A DNA stretch of 64,000 bases from Coturnix japonica (taxonomy: Eukaryota > Chordata > Aves > Galliformes > Phasianidae): the NCBI RefSeq assembly GCF_001577835.2, contig NC_029547.1:66936980-67000979 (forward strand), read 5' to 3'. The notes under the pieces were generated by a model, which was not told where the DNA came from, searched no databases, and saw nothing but the letters and a program-made list of their open reading frames with translations. The first letter of the stretch is position 1; each line of letters opens with the position of its first letter. The position numbers and the translations under genes were made by a program. This document shows positions 38,075-49,834 of this stretch, piece by piece.

Positions 38075-38136
38075 AGATGAGTCAAACTTGATGATTCCTA
38101 TGGGTCCCTTCCAACTCGGGATATTCTATGATTTAA
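38075..38136 (+). mobile_element. CR1 LINE 3' end, sense
   Basis: 'gatgattcctatgggtccct' then 'tccaactcgggatattctat' is a sense CR1 3' terminus of about 60 bases. Confidence 0.8.
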
Positions 38137-38299
38137 AGTATAACCACTTGTGTTTCTCTTTCAAAGACCTGAAAGTCAAACTGTGGAATGGATATTCCCA
38201 AATAACAAAGCAGCCTTATAATGGGCTTCTGATCTTTCTAATTCACATATTGAAATTGTGATTATTGAAGATTGACTGCATAAAATAACACAGACTGGG

Positions 38300-38348
38300 A
38301 CGTGTTTGGATTAATGGTAAAGTCTTTTCCAACCTTAAATATTCTATG
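38300..38348 (+). mobile_element. CR1 LINE 3' end, sense, second copy
   Basis: 'gtaaagtcttttccaacctt' followed by 'aaatattctatggctc' is another sense CR1 terminus, about 170 bases after the first. Confidence 0.7.
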
Positions 38349-38874
38349 GCTCATACTTCCAGGTATTTGCAGTCCTTGCAAACCATTAAAACACAGAAGA
38401 GTAAAACCAGTGCACAACAAGCACGTTCAGCAAATAACAGAAGGAGAAATCAGGAGGACTTAAGTTCGCTTATTTACACGGTCACATTTCAGTTCCAGCT
38501 TCACAGTTCTTGTGAGCCCGTACTATTTTCCTCTCTCCTCGACGATCAGGGAGCGATGAACGGGGCAGAGCCCTTCTGCTGCCTGCCACTGCCACCTGCC
38601 GGGCTCCGATTTGGTTAAACGTCTCCGTATCTCGCACCTTTTAACTTCCTTTCTCTCACTTTTTCTCCCTCTAATATTCTGCCTCTTATTATTTTTTAGC
38701 ATAGCTGTCATTGCATATGTATTAAAAGGCGTCCAAGGAGACCAAAGCATCTGAGACTGCAGCCATAGCAGCTACAAGCATTTTAATATTTCGTGTTTTG
38801 GCATGCTTTTTTAATGGCCACATAGTAATAAGAGGCTGCAATATATGTATATATACATATAAACATATAAACAC

Positions 38875-38880
38875 ATAGAT

Positions 38881-38938
<58 letters not shown>

Positions 38939-39195
38939 GATAGATAGATGATATAGATATAGATATAGATATAGATATAGATATAGATATAGATATAGAT
39001 ATAGATATAGATGATATATAGATATAGATATGGATAGATAAATAGATATATAGATATAGATGATATAGATATAGATGATATAGATATAGATATAGATATA
39101 GATATATAGATATAGATATAGATATAGATATAGATATAGATATAGATATAGATATAGATATAGATATAGATATAGATATAGATATAGATATATGC
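38875..39195 (+). repeat. (GATA)n passing into (GATATA)n microsatellite
   Basis: A GATA array (38880-38940) changes to a GATATA array (38950-39190), with short mixed segments ('gatgatata') between blocks. Read on the other strand it gives repetitive Y/L/I/S frames that are not genes. A 40-base echo of the same repeat lies at 40560-40600. Confidence 0.97.
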
Positions 39196-41110
39196 ATGCT
39201 TTTACTCTCATCTCAATTTAATTAAGATTATTCATCGGTCTTCTTACTTGAAATCAAAGTTGTTCACTGCATCCTTGGGAAAACACTGTGATACATCAGT
39301 AGTTCAACATCCGAACTTTGCAGACAGGTACTTCAATCAAAACGACTCTCTACTAAACTGAGGAATTCTTAGTATCTGGGCGGCTCGTTTTGGTAATGCT
39401 GTGTGAAAAGTCTCAGTAAAACATACAGTGTTATAGGATTAATTTATTTGAGGAAAGCTTCCACAGACACCCACAGGAGACCACTGGTTTAACTCAGCAG
39501 CTTTGAGTACAAGAATGTTATGTGAGACCTGTACCAAAATACCTCTGAGAGGTTTAATTGTGTTTATATGAGGAGTTCCCTGAAAGCTCTGACCTGTATA
39601 CAACCAACAGCGCTGCTGGGGGAGGAAGACCCTCATTCTGGCTTTTAACTTTCCCCCCTTTCTCCAAGAAAAAATGTCACTTCCAGAGCTGCTGTCTGCA
39701 ACAAAGGAGCTTTCTCTGCAGGGAAGCATTCCTGGTGGTGGCAGGCTTGCAGAAGCAGTGGCATATCAATCCCTGGATGTTCAAGCTGCATTGGGAAGCT
39801 GGAGGCAGTTCTCCCTCCGACAGGTAACTGATTGGATTAAGAGTCCTGTCTGACAGCATGTCTGTTCAGCCACGCAGGCTAATCAAGCTCCCCATCCTGC
39901 CTGCTAATAAATCCAGCACTGGGGACCATTCCGCTTGATGATCTCTCCTTGGGGAGTTTTTAAGGCTCCTCTCTGTGAAAACTACTTGGAGTCTATTAAA
40001 ATTGAAGCTCTGCTGTTGTCATGTAGTCCCAGAGAGTTGTGGGAGGTGCCTGTCATGCAGGTGGAGGTAGCTGTTACATATTCAAGTGAAAGAAATAGCC
40101 CCTTCCTTGAGAAGGCAGGCATTCCCATCAGCAAAGGGGAATAAAAAGACCTTTGCTCATCTACTGGTCTGTCTCTTGTCACCTCTCGAAGGATGAGACT
40201 TAAGGCACACTCACTGTAGATGACTACAGTGCTGAAAACACACATTTGCTGAAGTGATTAAGCAAAACACTGTTTTTTTTGTTTCTTTTTTGTTTGTTTG
40301 TTGGCTTTAATTCATCAGTCAGCTCTGCTGCTTTTACTGTTAGAAAGACATGCTCCAAGCCAGATTTCAGAGCTCTCAGAACAAGGCAGCAGGTTCTGCT
40401 ATCTCTGCACTGGATATGCAGTCTGAACTACAGCTTAGTAATAGCACGATGTGAGCATTTGCTCTGCTTGGAGGACCGAGTACTCCAGCATGTTTGCTTG
40501 CAGTCAGCTCCTAAAGGATATTGCCTAAATAGATCAGAAAATAGCAATTGTAAGACTTATAATATAGATAGATATAGATATATAAATATAGATACGTAAG
40601 TTGTATAAGCAAATTGCTAATTTAATTATTTTCTTCAATGGGGGGCGGTCTGATAAAGGCTGAGTATGGCAATGCAGTAAATAGGCTTCCAGCTTGTAAA
40701 GCTGCTGTGGCTTTTGACTCAACTACCACATGGAAGGGACATACTAAACAACATCCTTTTGTTAAGATAAGAAGTCGATGAATGCAGAATCACAGGCTGC
40801 ACTGATGCAAAGTATGACTGAGATTTTAGCTTTTGTTTTCACTGGGCAGTTGGCAGAAGAAAATTCTGAATGCATATCAGGCTTGGGAGAAACTTAAGGC
40901 ATACCTGTAATGGCAATATATAAGAAACATTCAAGCTGTTTAAATGTTTTGCACATTCATAATCTACTGTGAACAGCTTGGAAGGAATTAAATATGTGTC
41001 TAATTAACCATAAGAGATTATACAACTTCCAATTTTGTGAAATTCAACAAACTACATGCAAAGTCCTGTAGCTGGGCTGGGGCCATACCTAAATACATAA
41101 CCATAAATAC
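39196..41110. other. Intergenic, nothing recognised
   Basis: Apart from the small GATATA echo at 40560-40600, no feature is recognised. Confidence 0.5.
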
Positions 41111-41880
41111 AAGCTGGGTGGAGAATGGCTTGAGAGCAGCCCTGAGGAGAAGGATTAGGGGGTGTCCTTTGAAGAGAAGGATGATGTTCTATGATGGTGT
41201 TACAGACTGCTGTCAGCCTTATCCTGTTTGGATCTGTCAAAGGAGATCAATGGTAATAATAAAGGCTTTTTAAATTATGTCAACAGTAAAAGGAAGACTG
41301 GGGAAAATGTGGGTCTCCTTCTACATGAGGGGGGCATTCTGATTGCAGGGGATGCTGTGAAGGCAGAGATACTGAATGTCTTCTTTGCTTCTGTCTTCAC
41401 TACAAAGATGCCCTCTCAGTAATCTTGGACCCTGGAGTTAAGTGAGAGAGTCTGGGAATGGAAGGCTTCCCTTTGGTGAGAGAGGAGGTGGTCTGAGAGT
41501 ATCTAGGCAACATCAGTGTACATAAATCCATGGGCCCTGATGAGATGCATCCATTTGTGCTGAGGGAGATGGCAGAGGTGATGGCTGAACAGCTCTGTTA
41601 TCTTTGAGAAGTTTCTGGGAGAGGTACCTCAAGACTGGACCATAGTCAATGTCACTCCAGTCTTCAAAAAGGGCAAGAAGAAGGATCTGGAAAACTACAG
41701 GACAGTCAGTCTCATCTCCATCTCTGGGAAAGCAATGGAACAGCTTGTTCTGGATGTCATCTCCAAGCAAGTGGAAGAGAAGAATGTTATCAGGAGTAGT
41801 CAGCGTGGGTTCACAAGGAGAAGGGCATGCTCGACCTACCTGGAAGCCTTCTGTGATCTCAGGAATGACTGATGGAGAGG
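41111..41880 (+). mobile_element. CR1 LINE ORF2 fragments, sense (at least two pieces)
   Basis: 41111-41170 has the wording of the ORF2 C-terminal part ('gagaatggcttgagagcagc'). 41230-41420 encodes GNNKGFLNYVNSKRKTGENV and then a stretch ending FFASVFT, the linker before the RT domain. 41600-41880 encodes VPQDWTIVNVTPVFKKGKKK and later SSQRGFTRRRACSTYL, the RT core. The 3' piece precedes the 5' piece, so more than one insertion or a rearrangement is present. Internal stops show decay. Confidence 0.92.
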
Positions 41881-41889
41881 AACTCTGCA

Positions 41890-43050
41890 GAGTTGGGGGT
41901 CCTGCTGGACAACAGGTTAATGTTCCAGTTCCATGGACTGCCCATTTTCCAGGTACCTGGGTTCTCAGAAGAGAAGAAGAAATACATACCCCATGGGACT
42001 TGGCATTCAGAGTGAAAATAAAACTCCTTGCAAGTCATGAGATCTTCCTCTTCCTCCTCTGTCCATACTTCATTTGGGGCTCTGCTTACTTTGCTCTATA
42101 TAGTACTATTCTGGAGAGAGAGATTTTCTGAGCTGAGATTCAAGCCAAAGGGGGAAGTCTTTGAGTCAAACCTGATCAATCACAGGAAACACCCTTATCA
42201 ATGTCAGTTGCCCCTGTGGAAGGTCGGAAGAATGGAAAGAAGAAGTGGAGGAGGAGGGAGAAGATGATCCAGGAGATGGCCCTCATCAGAGCCACCATCA
42301 TTGAGGATGGCAGCAGAAAAAACTGAGGCACAAAGAGGAGAGTGATGAGGAGGAAGTCACTGTTAGAACTCCTCATAAACCTCTGAAAACGACTGAAATC
42401 CAAGGCTGGAGAAAGAAGTTTACACAGCTCCCAAATGAAAATCCCGTCACCCAGTTGCTTTGGTGTTGAGGCTAATAGTGTATTTCTAGATGATAATGAA
42501 GCTAGCCATCTAGAAGCACTGCTAAAGACTCAGCTATTAAGAGAGGAATTAGTAGAAGTCTGGCTGGAGCCAGTGCCCTCTGGAACAAGTGTTATTGGCT
42601 GTCAAGGAAATATGTCCCTTCAAAGATGATCTGGAGCCTGAGATGAAAAAAAATGGACTACTATTGCAAAGTGTATCCAGAATTTGATGGAAATAGCCAT
42701 TATGGCTTGAGAAACAAATTCTGTGGTGACATGGCGCTCCAGAAATGAATCAAATAATGGAATTCATTTCAGAAATTCCCTTGTAAATACTTGGGCATTG
42801 CGTGGATTTATCATATCCCCTATCGTGCTCCAGCTTCTGGTAAAATTGAACAACACAATGGGTTGTCAAAAACCATGATGAAAGCTATGGGTGGTGGATC
42901 ATTTAAACACTGGAAGAAACATTTGGTAGAAGCCACCTGGTAGGTCAGTACTCAAGGATCTATCAATTGAGATGGTCCTACCCAATCCAGCTCCCTACAT
43001 GCTGTACAGGGAGATCTCTCTTTTTACTCCCTGGCGGATCAGAGTGAGAA
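41890..43050 (+). mobile_element. Fossil ERV internal region (gag-like, integrase-like)
   Basis: The sense strand shows an acidic/lysine-rich gag-like region typical of a common avian ERV family (about 41890-42640), directly followed by an integrase-like stretch (about 42700-43050). Protease, most of reverse transcriptase and env are not recognisable between or after them. Family: avian ERVL-like. It is broken, with many breaks and a large internal loss, and looks old. Confidence 0.75.
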
Positions 43051-43559
43051 CCTCAGTTTTCAGGAACTCTCTTATTTTTTGTGAGTTTCAAGCCCAATTT
43101 CTGCTATTATGATTAGTAAATTAATATTCCTCCTTAGATTGTTGCTGCTGTTTGTTGTTGTTGCTTTCCTCTTTCCCTTTCTTTTCCCTTTCCCCTTCCC
43201 TGTTTCCCCCCCCACACACACACCTTTTTGGGCCTTCTGTCCCTCTGTCATGGACACAGATAGATCTAGAGATAACCATGACATCCTGAAAGGACGCTCT
43301 CTTGTTGTTTCCCCTTGCAACTCAGGTACCCATGCCTGTAGGGCTGAGGTGGGTTTTCCATTCCACTTCCTCATATCCTCTCCACTTCGCTAAACTTGCT
43401 GACTTTTGTAGACTATATATTTCTTGCTTAAAAGAGCAACTGATATAGGCACTGGTTGTCTCTCTGGTTGAACTGTGAGGCTTGCCAGGCAGCTCAGAGT
43501 ATCTGCATGACCTGTTGCAGTAACTGGAGATACTGTAGGGTGTATCATAGGATGTGGAA

Positions 43560-43990
43560 GGTCTGCTGCATTATTGTCAAATCCAGAACTCATGGGTTGA
43601 GGTAAAACTGTTTACTAAGATTGAGAAAAGGAAAAGGATAGTGCTTATGATTATATATAGAGAGAATATAAGTGACGGATAAGCAATTGCTCACCACCCA
43701 CCAACTGATGCCCAGCTAGTCCCCTAGGAGTAAAAGAGAGACAGATGAACTCCCACCCCCATGCAAAACTCTTTCCACTTTATGTCATATGGTATGGAAT
43801 ATCCCTTCGGCCAGTTTACATTAGCTGTCCTAATTCTGATCCCTTTCAGCTCCTTGTGCCCTTTGCTGTGAATGTCCTTGGCTTGATATAGCACTGGTTT
43901 ACAGTAGTTACATACACTGGTGTGTTATCAAGAACCAAAACATAGCATCTGTGAAATAGCAGCTGCTACGAGATAGCTTCTCTGTGATGT
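43560..43990 (-). mobile_element. Fossil avian ERV LTR, antisense
   Basis: The wording 'caattgctcaccacccacca', 'gatgcccagctagtccccta', 'atggtatggaatatcccttc' and 'gttatcaagaaccaaaacat' is that of a widespread avian LTR read in reverse. It lies about 500 bases after a sense-oriented ERV internal fossil, so the two probably belong to different insertions or have been rearranged. Diverged and old. Confidence 0.8.
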
Positions 43991-44265
43991 TATGTTTCCT
44001 CATACGCTCTGAAGATAACAATTCCATTCCAAACAATTGCTGTAACTAAGTCATTCACACTTCCAGGAGAAGCACTTTAAATATTTTTTCCTTAATAAAC
44101 AGATACATGAGCTAATTCTCTTTACACTGACTCTGATCTCCTTGCCTATAAAGAATCTGATAAGTAAAAAGAAGAAACTGTAACTTGCAGTCATAAGTGG
44201 GATGCTTCTAGGTAGGGATAACAGATCTCTCATTGTCTTTCATCAGGCTGTTCCTCATAGTTCTC

Positions 44266-44536
44266 TTTCTCTCTTCCTTCCTTCCTTCCTTCCTTCCTTC
44301 CTTCCTTCCTTCCTTCCTTCCTTCCTTCCTTCCTTCCTTCCTTCCTCCTTCCTCCTTCCTTCCTTCCTTCCTTCTGTCCTTCCTTCCCTCCTTCCTTCCT
44401 TGCCTTCTTCCTTCCTCCTTCCTTCCTTCCTTCTCCTTCCTCCCTTCCCTTCCTCCCTTCCCTTCCTCCCTTTCCTTCCTTCCTTCCTTCCTTCCTTCCT
44501 TCCTTCCTTCCTTCCTTCCTTCCTTCCTTCCTTCCA
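44266..44536 (+). repeat. (CTTC)n microsatellite, ~270 bp
   Basis: A CCTT array with CTCC and TGTC interruptions in its centre (44345-44470). The long open frames on both strands (L-P-S-F or K-E-G-R repeats) are products of this repeat. Confidence 0.97.
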
Positions 44537-44859
44537 CTTTCTTTCTCTCTTCTGGTCTGGGTATATTTTATGCCAGTGCTGCTGGGCATTGAAGCTATTT
44601 GTAAGCAGTTGTATAAAATCATTTAGTGTACAAGAGATGCTCACTTCTGACTTGCCACAGATGAATAAAAACTTGCATTAATAGCTAAGAGTAAAATCTT
44701 AAAGCTATGCTTCGTGCAGGTGTGACTGATAGCTTCCATTACAATCCATTAGGTATTTTATTCTTGTTAAATGAAGAGCAGACAACTTTGTCAAGTATTT
44801 TTAGTTCCCCCTGGTCTTAGTGGCTCAATCTATTTTCAGGGATGTCCTGTAAATGACCA

Positions 44860-45120
44860 CATATGGCTTTGTGTCTGTAGGAGTGATGACTGAACAGCTG
44901 GCTTTCATTGCCCACCAATTTACCAGAGCCCCCTTTATTGTGACTCTGACAGCACAAGGGAGCTTTGTAGAACTAACAAAATACATCTATTGTCTAATTG
45001 TCTATTTATCACCTTCCACACATTTGTGGGCCTCTCATCTGAAAGCAAAGAGGGGATGGCCTTGAACAATGATCCTTGTCAAGGCTGTTGCTCACTTTAA
45101 ATTAGAATCTCATTGCTAAA
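44860..45120. promoter_or_regulatory. Candidate conserved noncoding stretch
   Basis: Even-composition, repeat-free DNA with wording such as 'tcattgcccaccaatttacc', 'tattgtctaattgtctattt' and 'ctcactttaaattagaatct'. It looks like a vertebrate conserved noncoding element by texture only. Confidence 0.25.
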
Positions 45121-46312
45121 TAACTAATTTAGTCCTGCTATCAAACAGAAAAAGTGGGTATTCAGTACAAAGTGCCAGATGGGGATCTGATTATATCCTC
45201 TCTTAGGGTGCATGATAGTAGCACCAGAGTTGACCACTCCTGAAGGTAGAGGTAGCTCCTCAAAGGCAGGCAGCTTTTCATCATATCATGGAGAATTAGA
45301 ATCATAGAATACTATGATTCTATGTTTCCTTTCAGATATTTGGCTCTGACTTTCCCTTTGCATCCAGGTTAGTGTTGTCTCTACTTTCACTCTGATCCAA
45401 AACTCAGTGAATTACCAGGCAGAGACAGGATATTTCTGATTAAAGTCTCAGGTTCATTTGGTACTTTTGGTACTACTTAGGTTTCTATCTAATGCTTATA
45501 TTCGTTACTCCAAGGACAGAAATGATATGAAACTGAAACACCTCTTCTTCCTTCTCCTGCAAATTAGGACAACTGGAATTTGTAGAAGGGCCCTTCTGTA
45601 CATCTTCTGTTCTCTCTCTGTTTGTTGCTTGGCCCACTTCTCATCCTTGGGCCCCCCAGCAGCAGCCACAGGAACAGAGCACAGTTATCAACAGCAAATG
45701 GCAGAGTTCTCCCTCAGTAATACTGGGCAAACCAAGCACAAAGGGGCTCTTCTGTTATTCTTTGAAACTTCATTCAGACGGTGCGCGCAGAACCAGCTGT
45801 GTGCTGCCAGCAGCTGCCTCATCCTGTACTGGTCCTTTAGAGAGCCACAAAATGGGGAAAAAAAGTTACACACATGGTCTACGCGCGGTGTTGCTGTCAA
45901 AGATGTATGCTGTCATCACTCACCAGGACACGCCACGTGACGCAAAGCTTGAGCACTCTACTGTGACAGCGCATGACAAGCGCTCTGGTTCCCAATCAGA
46001 CACCCACTGGTTGTTGTGCTCAGTCCACAGCAGCACAGCGGTGCCTGAGGCATTTGCGTTTCTTAACAAGAGGAGAACAGGTTACAGACATTACCGTGCA
46101 AATCCTCCCAATATTTCAGAAAATGCTCCTGTAATAATCAGATGCCACACGCTACTCCGAAGGTCTTCATACAGAAAAATAAATGTTGCACAAGTTTTAA
46201 CCTACATCTGTCGCTTGGTTATTTTCAAGAAGTTGGTGTGTGCTTAGATGTAAAACAGTTCATTTTCAGTCTTTCAAGAATGCCTGTTTCCACCTGAAGC
46301 CTTTTTTACTTT
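45121..46312. other. Intergenic; small CR1-tail palindrome
   Basis: At 45298-45325 'agaatcatagaatactatgattctat' (in parts) forms a near-perfect inverted repeat made of two CR1-like tails head to head. No gene is recognised in the rest. Confidence 0.45.
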
Positions 46313-46761
46313 TGTTCCAAAGGTAATGTCTCCTATTTATTTCTATGAAAACTGCAACAAAAAGTGCATTAACTCTATTTGATAGAGCCAATTCTTAGGT
46401 CCAAAACACCCTTTTTCAATGTAGTCACCAACATTAGCAATGAACAGCCTGCACGCCTTGCTCACACAGCTCTCACATCCCCTGTTTGTTCTCCATCAGT
46501 GTCCAGCAAGCATCAGTGAACCTCAATGGCTGCAATTTCTTTTTCCTGCATGGAGGAATTCAGTGACACACCTTTGCTTCATGTTCACTTCCATGACATA
46601 TGCCATTTTGTCAGAGAGCCCCTCTGCAGCCATCTGTCATATGGTAATAACATGTAATGAATATGAGTGGGAAAGTTCAACTTCTACTGCCATATCACCA
46701 ACATCCACCTTTGATATTGTGGGCCAACATCATAAAATAAGAGGTATTACTTTCAGAGCAG
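46313..46761 (-). mobile_element. Mariner (Galluhop-like) internally deleted element
   Basis: The ends match as terminal inverted repeats: the left 'tgttccaaaggtaatgtctc' and the reverse complement of the right 'aggtattactttcagagca'. The interior includes the start of the transposase region on the - strand (MEVNMKQRCVTEFLHAGKR-like). At about 450 bp it is far shorter than a full mariner (about 1.3 kb), so it is a non-autonomous deletion derivative. Confidence 0.8.
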
Positions 46762-47704
46762 ACCTAGAGTCAGCAATTAAAACCAGCAACAAGGCTTAAC
46801 AAGGAATTCAGATCAGCTTGGATGGAATGGTCTGGTAAAACTGAGTTTGCTGAATGAGAATGAGTCAGAACCAAAGGCAGAACACTTGGGTGGATGTTCA
46901 TAGGATAAGGGCTCTTTACTGTATTCCCATCACTGTGCACAAGCAGATTTTTATTTTTCCTGTGGAACATTCAGAATGTTAGGGTTTTTTTTCCCCATCT
47001 ATAGCCCTGTTTTTTTTTTTATTCCACTCCCACTGAAACGCTGTGAGATTTATTATGTTTTTAATAAATATTATATATTTATTATATATTATATATATTA
47101 TATACTTTTTGGGAACAGCTTCTTTCCCTCCAGTGCCCACCTCTCCTTGCCACTTTTAGATACTAGCCCCCAAAAGTGGAACCAAAAACATGCTGGATAA
47201 AACTTCAAGCTCCAGCCTTATTCATCCCCAGCAAGGCTTGTTTATTCGATATTTTGGTCTGACACTGGATTTCCAGAGAAGCTTCTGTATTCAGGAGCAA
47301 AAGTTAGGAAAAGGAGAAAGATACAGCTGGTTGAGCAACAAGCACTCTGCAGTGCAGCTCTCCATCTAGTTGGATTCTGTGTCCCAGTTCTGCTAACCAC
47401 TTTGAGTAGCTTAAATAATGTGACGATGGCATCATTGATGCGTACATCTGGGTAAAGAAGGAGAACATAAGACTGAAACAGAGAATGCCAGATCAGCCCT
47501 GTTTGCCCTGTACCTACTCTTGAGTCAGCAGTAAGAAATGAGCCAGCCTGCTCCATGGCTCCTGTTGTCTCCCTGCTAATTAAGAGAGGATGTTGAGGAC
47601 CCAAATATTAGATCTGCCCCAACATTTCACATTCTTGTTATCCCCAGCCTTGACTCACTCATCCAAAATTTTCTTTCAAATCTCATAAAATGCTTCTACT
47701 CTTA
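46762..47704. other. Intergenic; TATA-rich run at 47065-47105
   Basis: Contains an AT-only stretch of about 45 bases and T runs near 46985-47020. No gene is recognised. Confidence 0.5.
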
Positions 47705-47800
47705 AAACTAGAACCATAGATCATTAAAGTTGGAAGAGACCTCAAAGCTCACAGTCCCTTCCCCATCTTCACTTCACTTCTGTAGGTAAATCCTTAGACT
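47705..47800 (-). mobile_element. CR1 LINE 3' end, antisense
   Basis: 'agaaccatagatcattaaag' followed by 'ttggaagagacctcaaagct' is the reversed CR1 3' end. Confidence 0.85.
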
Positions 47801-48564
47801 CAGTGCAGCTGTATAAACAGTTCATATCTCCCTTCTGGATTATCATTCAGAGTAACATCCACCATTAATCAACAGCAGCATCAAGAAGGGACTCTTCATC
47901 TAAAATTGGACCAGGTAAACTCCTGCATTGCATGACTTCCAGAATAGAGTGATAGGTACCTGTGAATGCACCATTTCACTCATGGGCAGATCTTCACACT
48001 AATTTTTTTACAAAGAGTGGGAGCAACAATGGTGCTTCTCCGTTTCTCTTGTTATTTTGGAATCTCACCCTGGAAGAAACCCATCTTTTGGCTCCTAAAA
48101 GGTGAATGACAAAGTGCACGGATTTTTTATGTTTCTGCTTAAATAAAACATCTGAAAATCATTTGTAAAGAAAAAGCCTTCGTCTTCTGCATTTCCAGCA
48201 CAGAGGGCTTTTAAGTCATGCTCCAGCAACCTCCAGTCAGTGTCCACTGGGAAACGTATTCAGAGTAGCTGCCTGGCATCATGGAAAGGATGAGAGGAGT
48301 GTGAGAATTGGTTTGCACAAGTAGTTAGTACATGTAGAGATTTTTTCCCACAACACCAGGAGAGAGCCTGTGAGGGAGAATGCTGAAATGAGGCAAAAGG
48401 ATGAAAAAAAAGGATGAGATATAATACAAATAGAAGAATAAGTACATATTATACATACTACAGAAGAGGGAATCTCAGGCACAGAGGAGCTGTTGCTCAT
48501 CACACAGCAGTGCTGTGTGATGCTGATTTCTGATGTTGTGCCCTTAGTTTCAGGAGAAACTCAT
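47801..48564. other. Intergenic, nothing recognised
   Basis: No gene or named repeat is recognised. Confidence 0.5.
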
Positions 48565-48720
48565 GGCTTTTGATTAAAAGCCATGATGTTACCAAGGGAA
48601 GGTCGTGCTTGACCAACCCAGTGGCCTTCTATGAGGGAGTGGTGGCACTGGTTGACAAGGGAAGGGAAACTGGTGGCATTTAACTGGATTTCTGCAAAGC
48701 AGCTTGCTTGATCTTGGTTT
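48565..48720 (+). mobile_element. CR1 LINE ORF2 (RT) fragment, sense
   Basis: 'ggaaggtcgtgcttgaccaa', 'cccagtggccttctatgagg' and 'gttgacaagggaagggaaac' follow the CR1 reverse-transcriptase segment (the CLTNLVAFYEGV...DKGR region). Short and decayed. Confidence 0.82.
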
Positions 48721-48945
48721 TCTGTACAAACACAGACAATGATAAGGGATCTCACAATCCTGACTTCATAGGTTTTAAGTGGGAGGTGTCAGGAAAAATA
48801 AATAAAGGGCATATGAAGAAAAGCTACCAACAGTTCTACAAGGTGAACCACAGCAACTTGAAATGATGCATCACAGGTGGTGCCACCCAAGTGACAAATC
48901 AGCGTTGCTGATTTATATTTATTTATCTTGGTCAACATCTTTATA

Positions 48946-49834
48946 TTAGCCACCTTTACACTTACGATCTTGCAATTGACTTCCCTTACCGCTATCTTTT
49001 TTCATCTCCTTTAAAACAGAAGCTTGAGGAGTTTTGGTAAGACTCTTCCTGGTAGCACCTCCTACAGTTAAGCTCTTACTCAACTCTGAGCTGATCACTT
49101 CTTCATTCATTTTACATTCTTCAGTATTTTCATTCATACCTGTTTCTTTTTCTTTAGTTGTGATTCCCAGCTCATAAGCATAGCTTGATGGAATGTGAGC
49201 ATTTGGTTCCAGCAAAACACTCTTCCCATCTTCTTTTCCAGTTTTCTGAAGTAAGTTTCCTTCTTGTAGAATTTTTCTCCTTTTTATCTCATGTTTCAGC
49301 TTTTCATAGAGTTTACTAAAAGGGGGTATTTCATTTTCCTTTTTAGTATTTTCTTGTATTTTGAAAGACTTGAGTGTTTGTAGCTTAGCTGGCATGGCTT
49401 TGGAAATGTTTTCCTGTGTACTTTGTTTGTTTTCAGCGGTGTTCTTTTCTTTGCACTCAGCACTATCTGAAGAACAAAGACTTTTAGATCCTGAAGTTTG
49501 TTTGGATAACAGCTCCACTTCTGCTACCTGCTGAACATGAAGAACCTGCAGCTTTTCATCTTTTGGAGATCTGGATCGTCTCTTCTTCAGAGTTGATTGG
49601 AGAGGATATTCAAATCTGAAAGAATGATCAATAATGGTTAACACATCCCCATGTTTCAGAGCCACGGGCTGCTGGAAATCATCACCATTCAGCTGTGTGG
49701 GATTTACTGTACTTAAATTAGTCAATATCGCCTCCTTGTTCTCATTTACTTCAATTTTACAATGTTCTTTCGAGACCTGAGGCAAATGGATGCGAATATC
49801 ACATTCTGTTCTCCTTCCAAACAAACACGAGCTG
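48946..49834 (-). pseudogene. MKI67: MKI67 (Ki-67) FHA-domain segment, intronless; possible retrocopy
   Basis: An uninterrupted frame of about 293 codons runs from the edge of an assembly gap to a stop at 48946. It begins S-C-L-F-G-R-R-T-E-C-D-I-R-I, where the first in-frame Leu of C-L-F-G is codon TTG. The true start is missing in the gap. FHA signatures are present: G-R in FGRR, S-x-x-H in VSKEHCKIE, and N-G in NPTQLNG, then KHGDVLTIIDHSFRFEYP. These match the N-terminal FHA domain of Ki-67, the chromosome-periphery protein that binds NIFK and KIF15 (Hklp2). A later stretch, PPFSKLYEKLKHEIKRR, matches the Ki-67 'SPFWKLYESVKKEL' motif. In mammals this span crosses several exons, yet here it is continuous, which suggests a retrocopy. 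It ends in the region of the long alternative exon. A GTAAGT donor-like site near 48963 leaves open that it is a real exon. MKI67 is not a known neighbour of PAX5 or MELK. Intact reading frame. Confidence 0.8.

Noticed and set aside
38783-39211. Tyr/Leu/Ile/Ser repeat open frames on the - strand
   Set aside because: They are translations of the GATA/GATATA microsatellite.
44202-44681. LPSF- and KEGR-repeat open frames on both strands
   Set aside because: They are translations of the CTTC microsatellite. No non-repeat coding sequence is attached.
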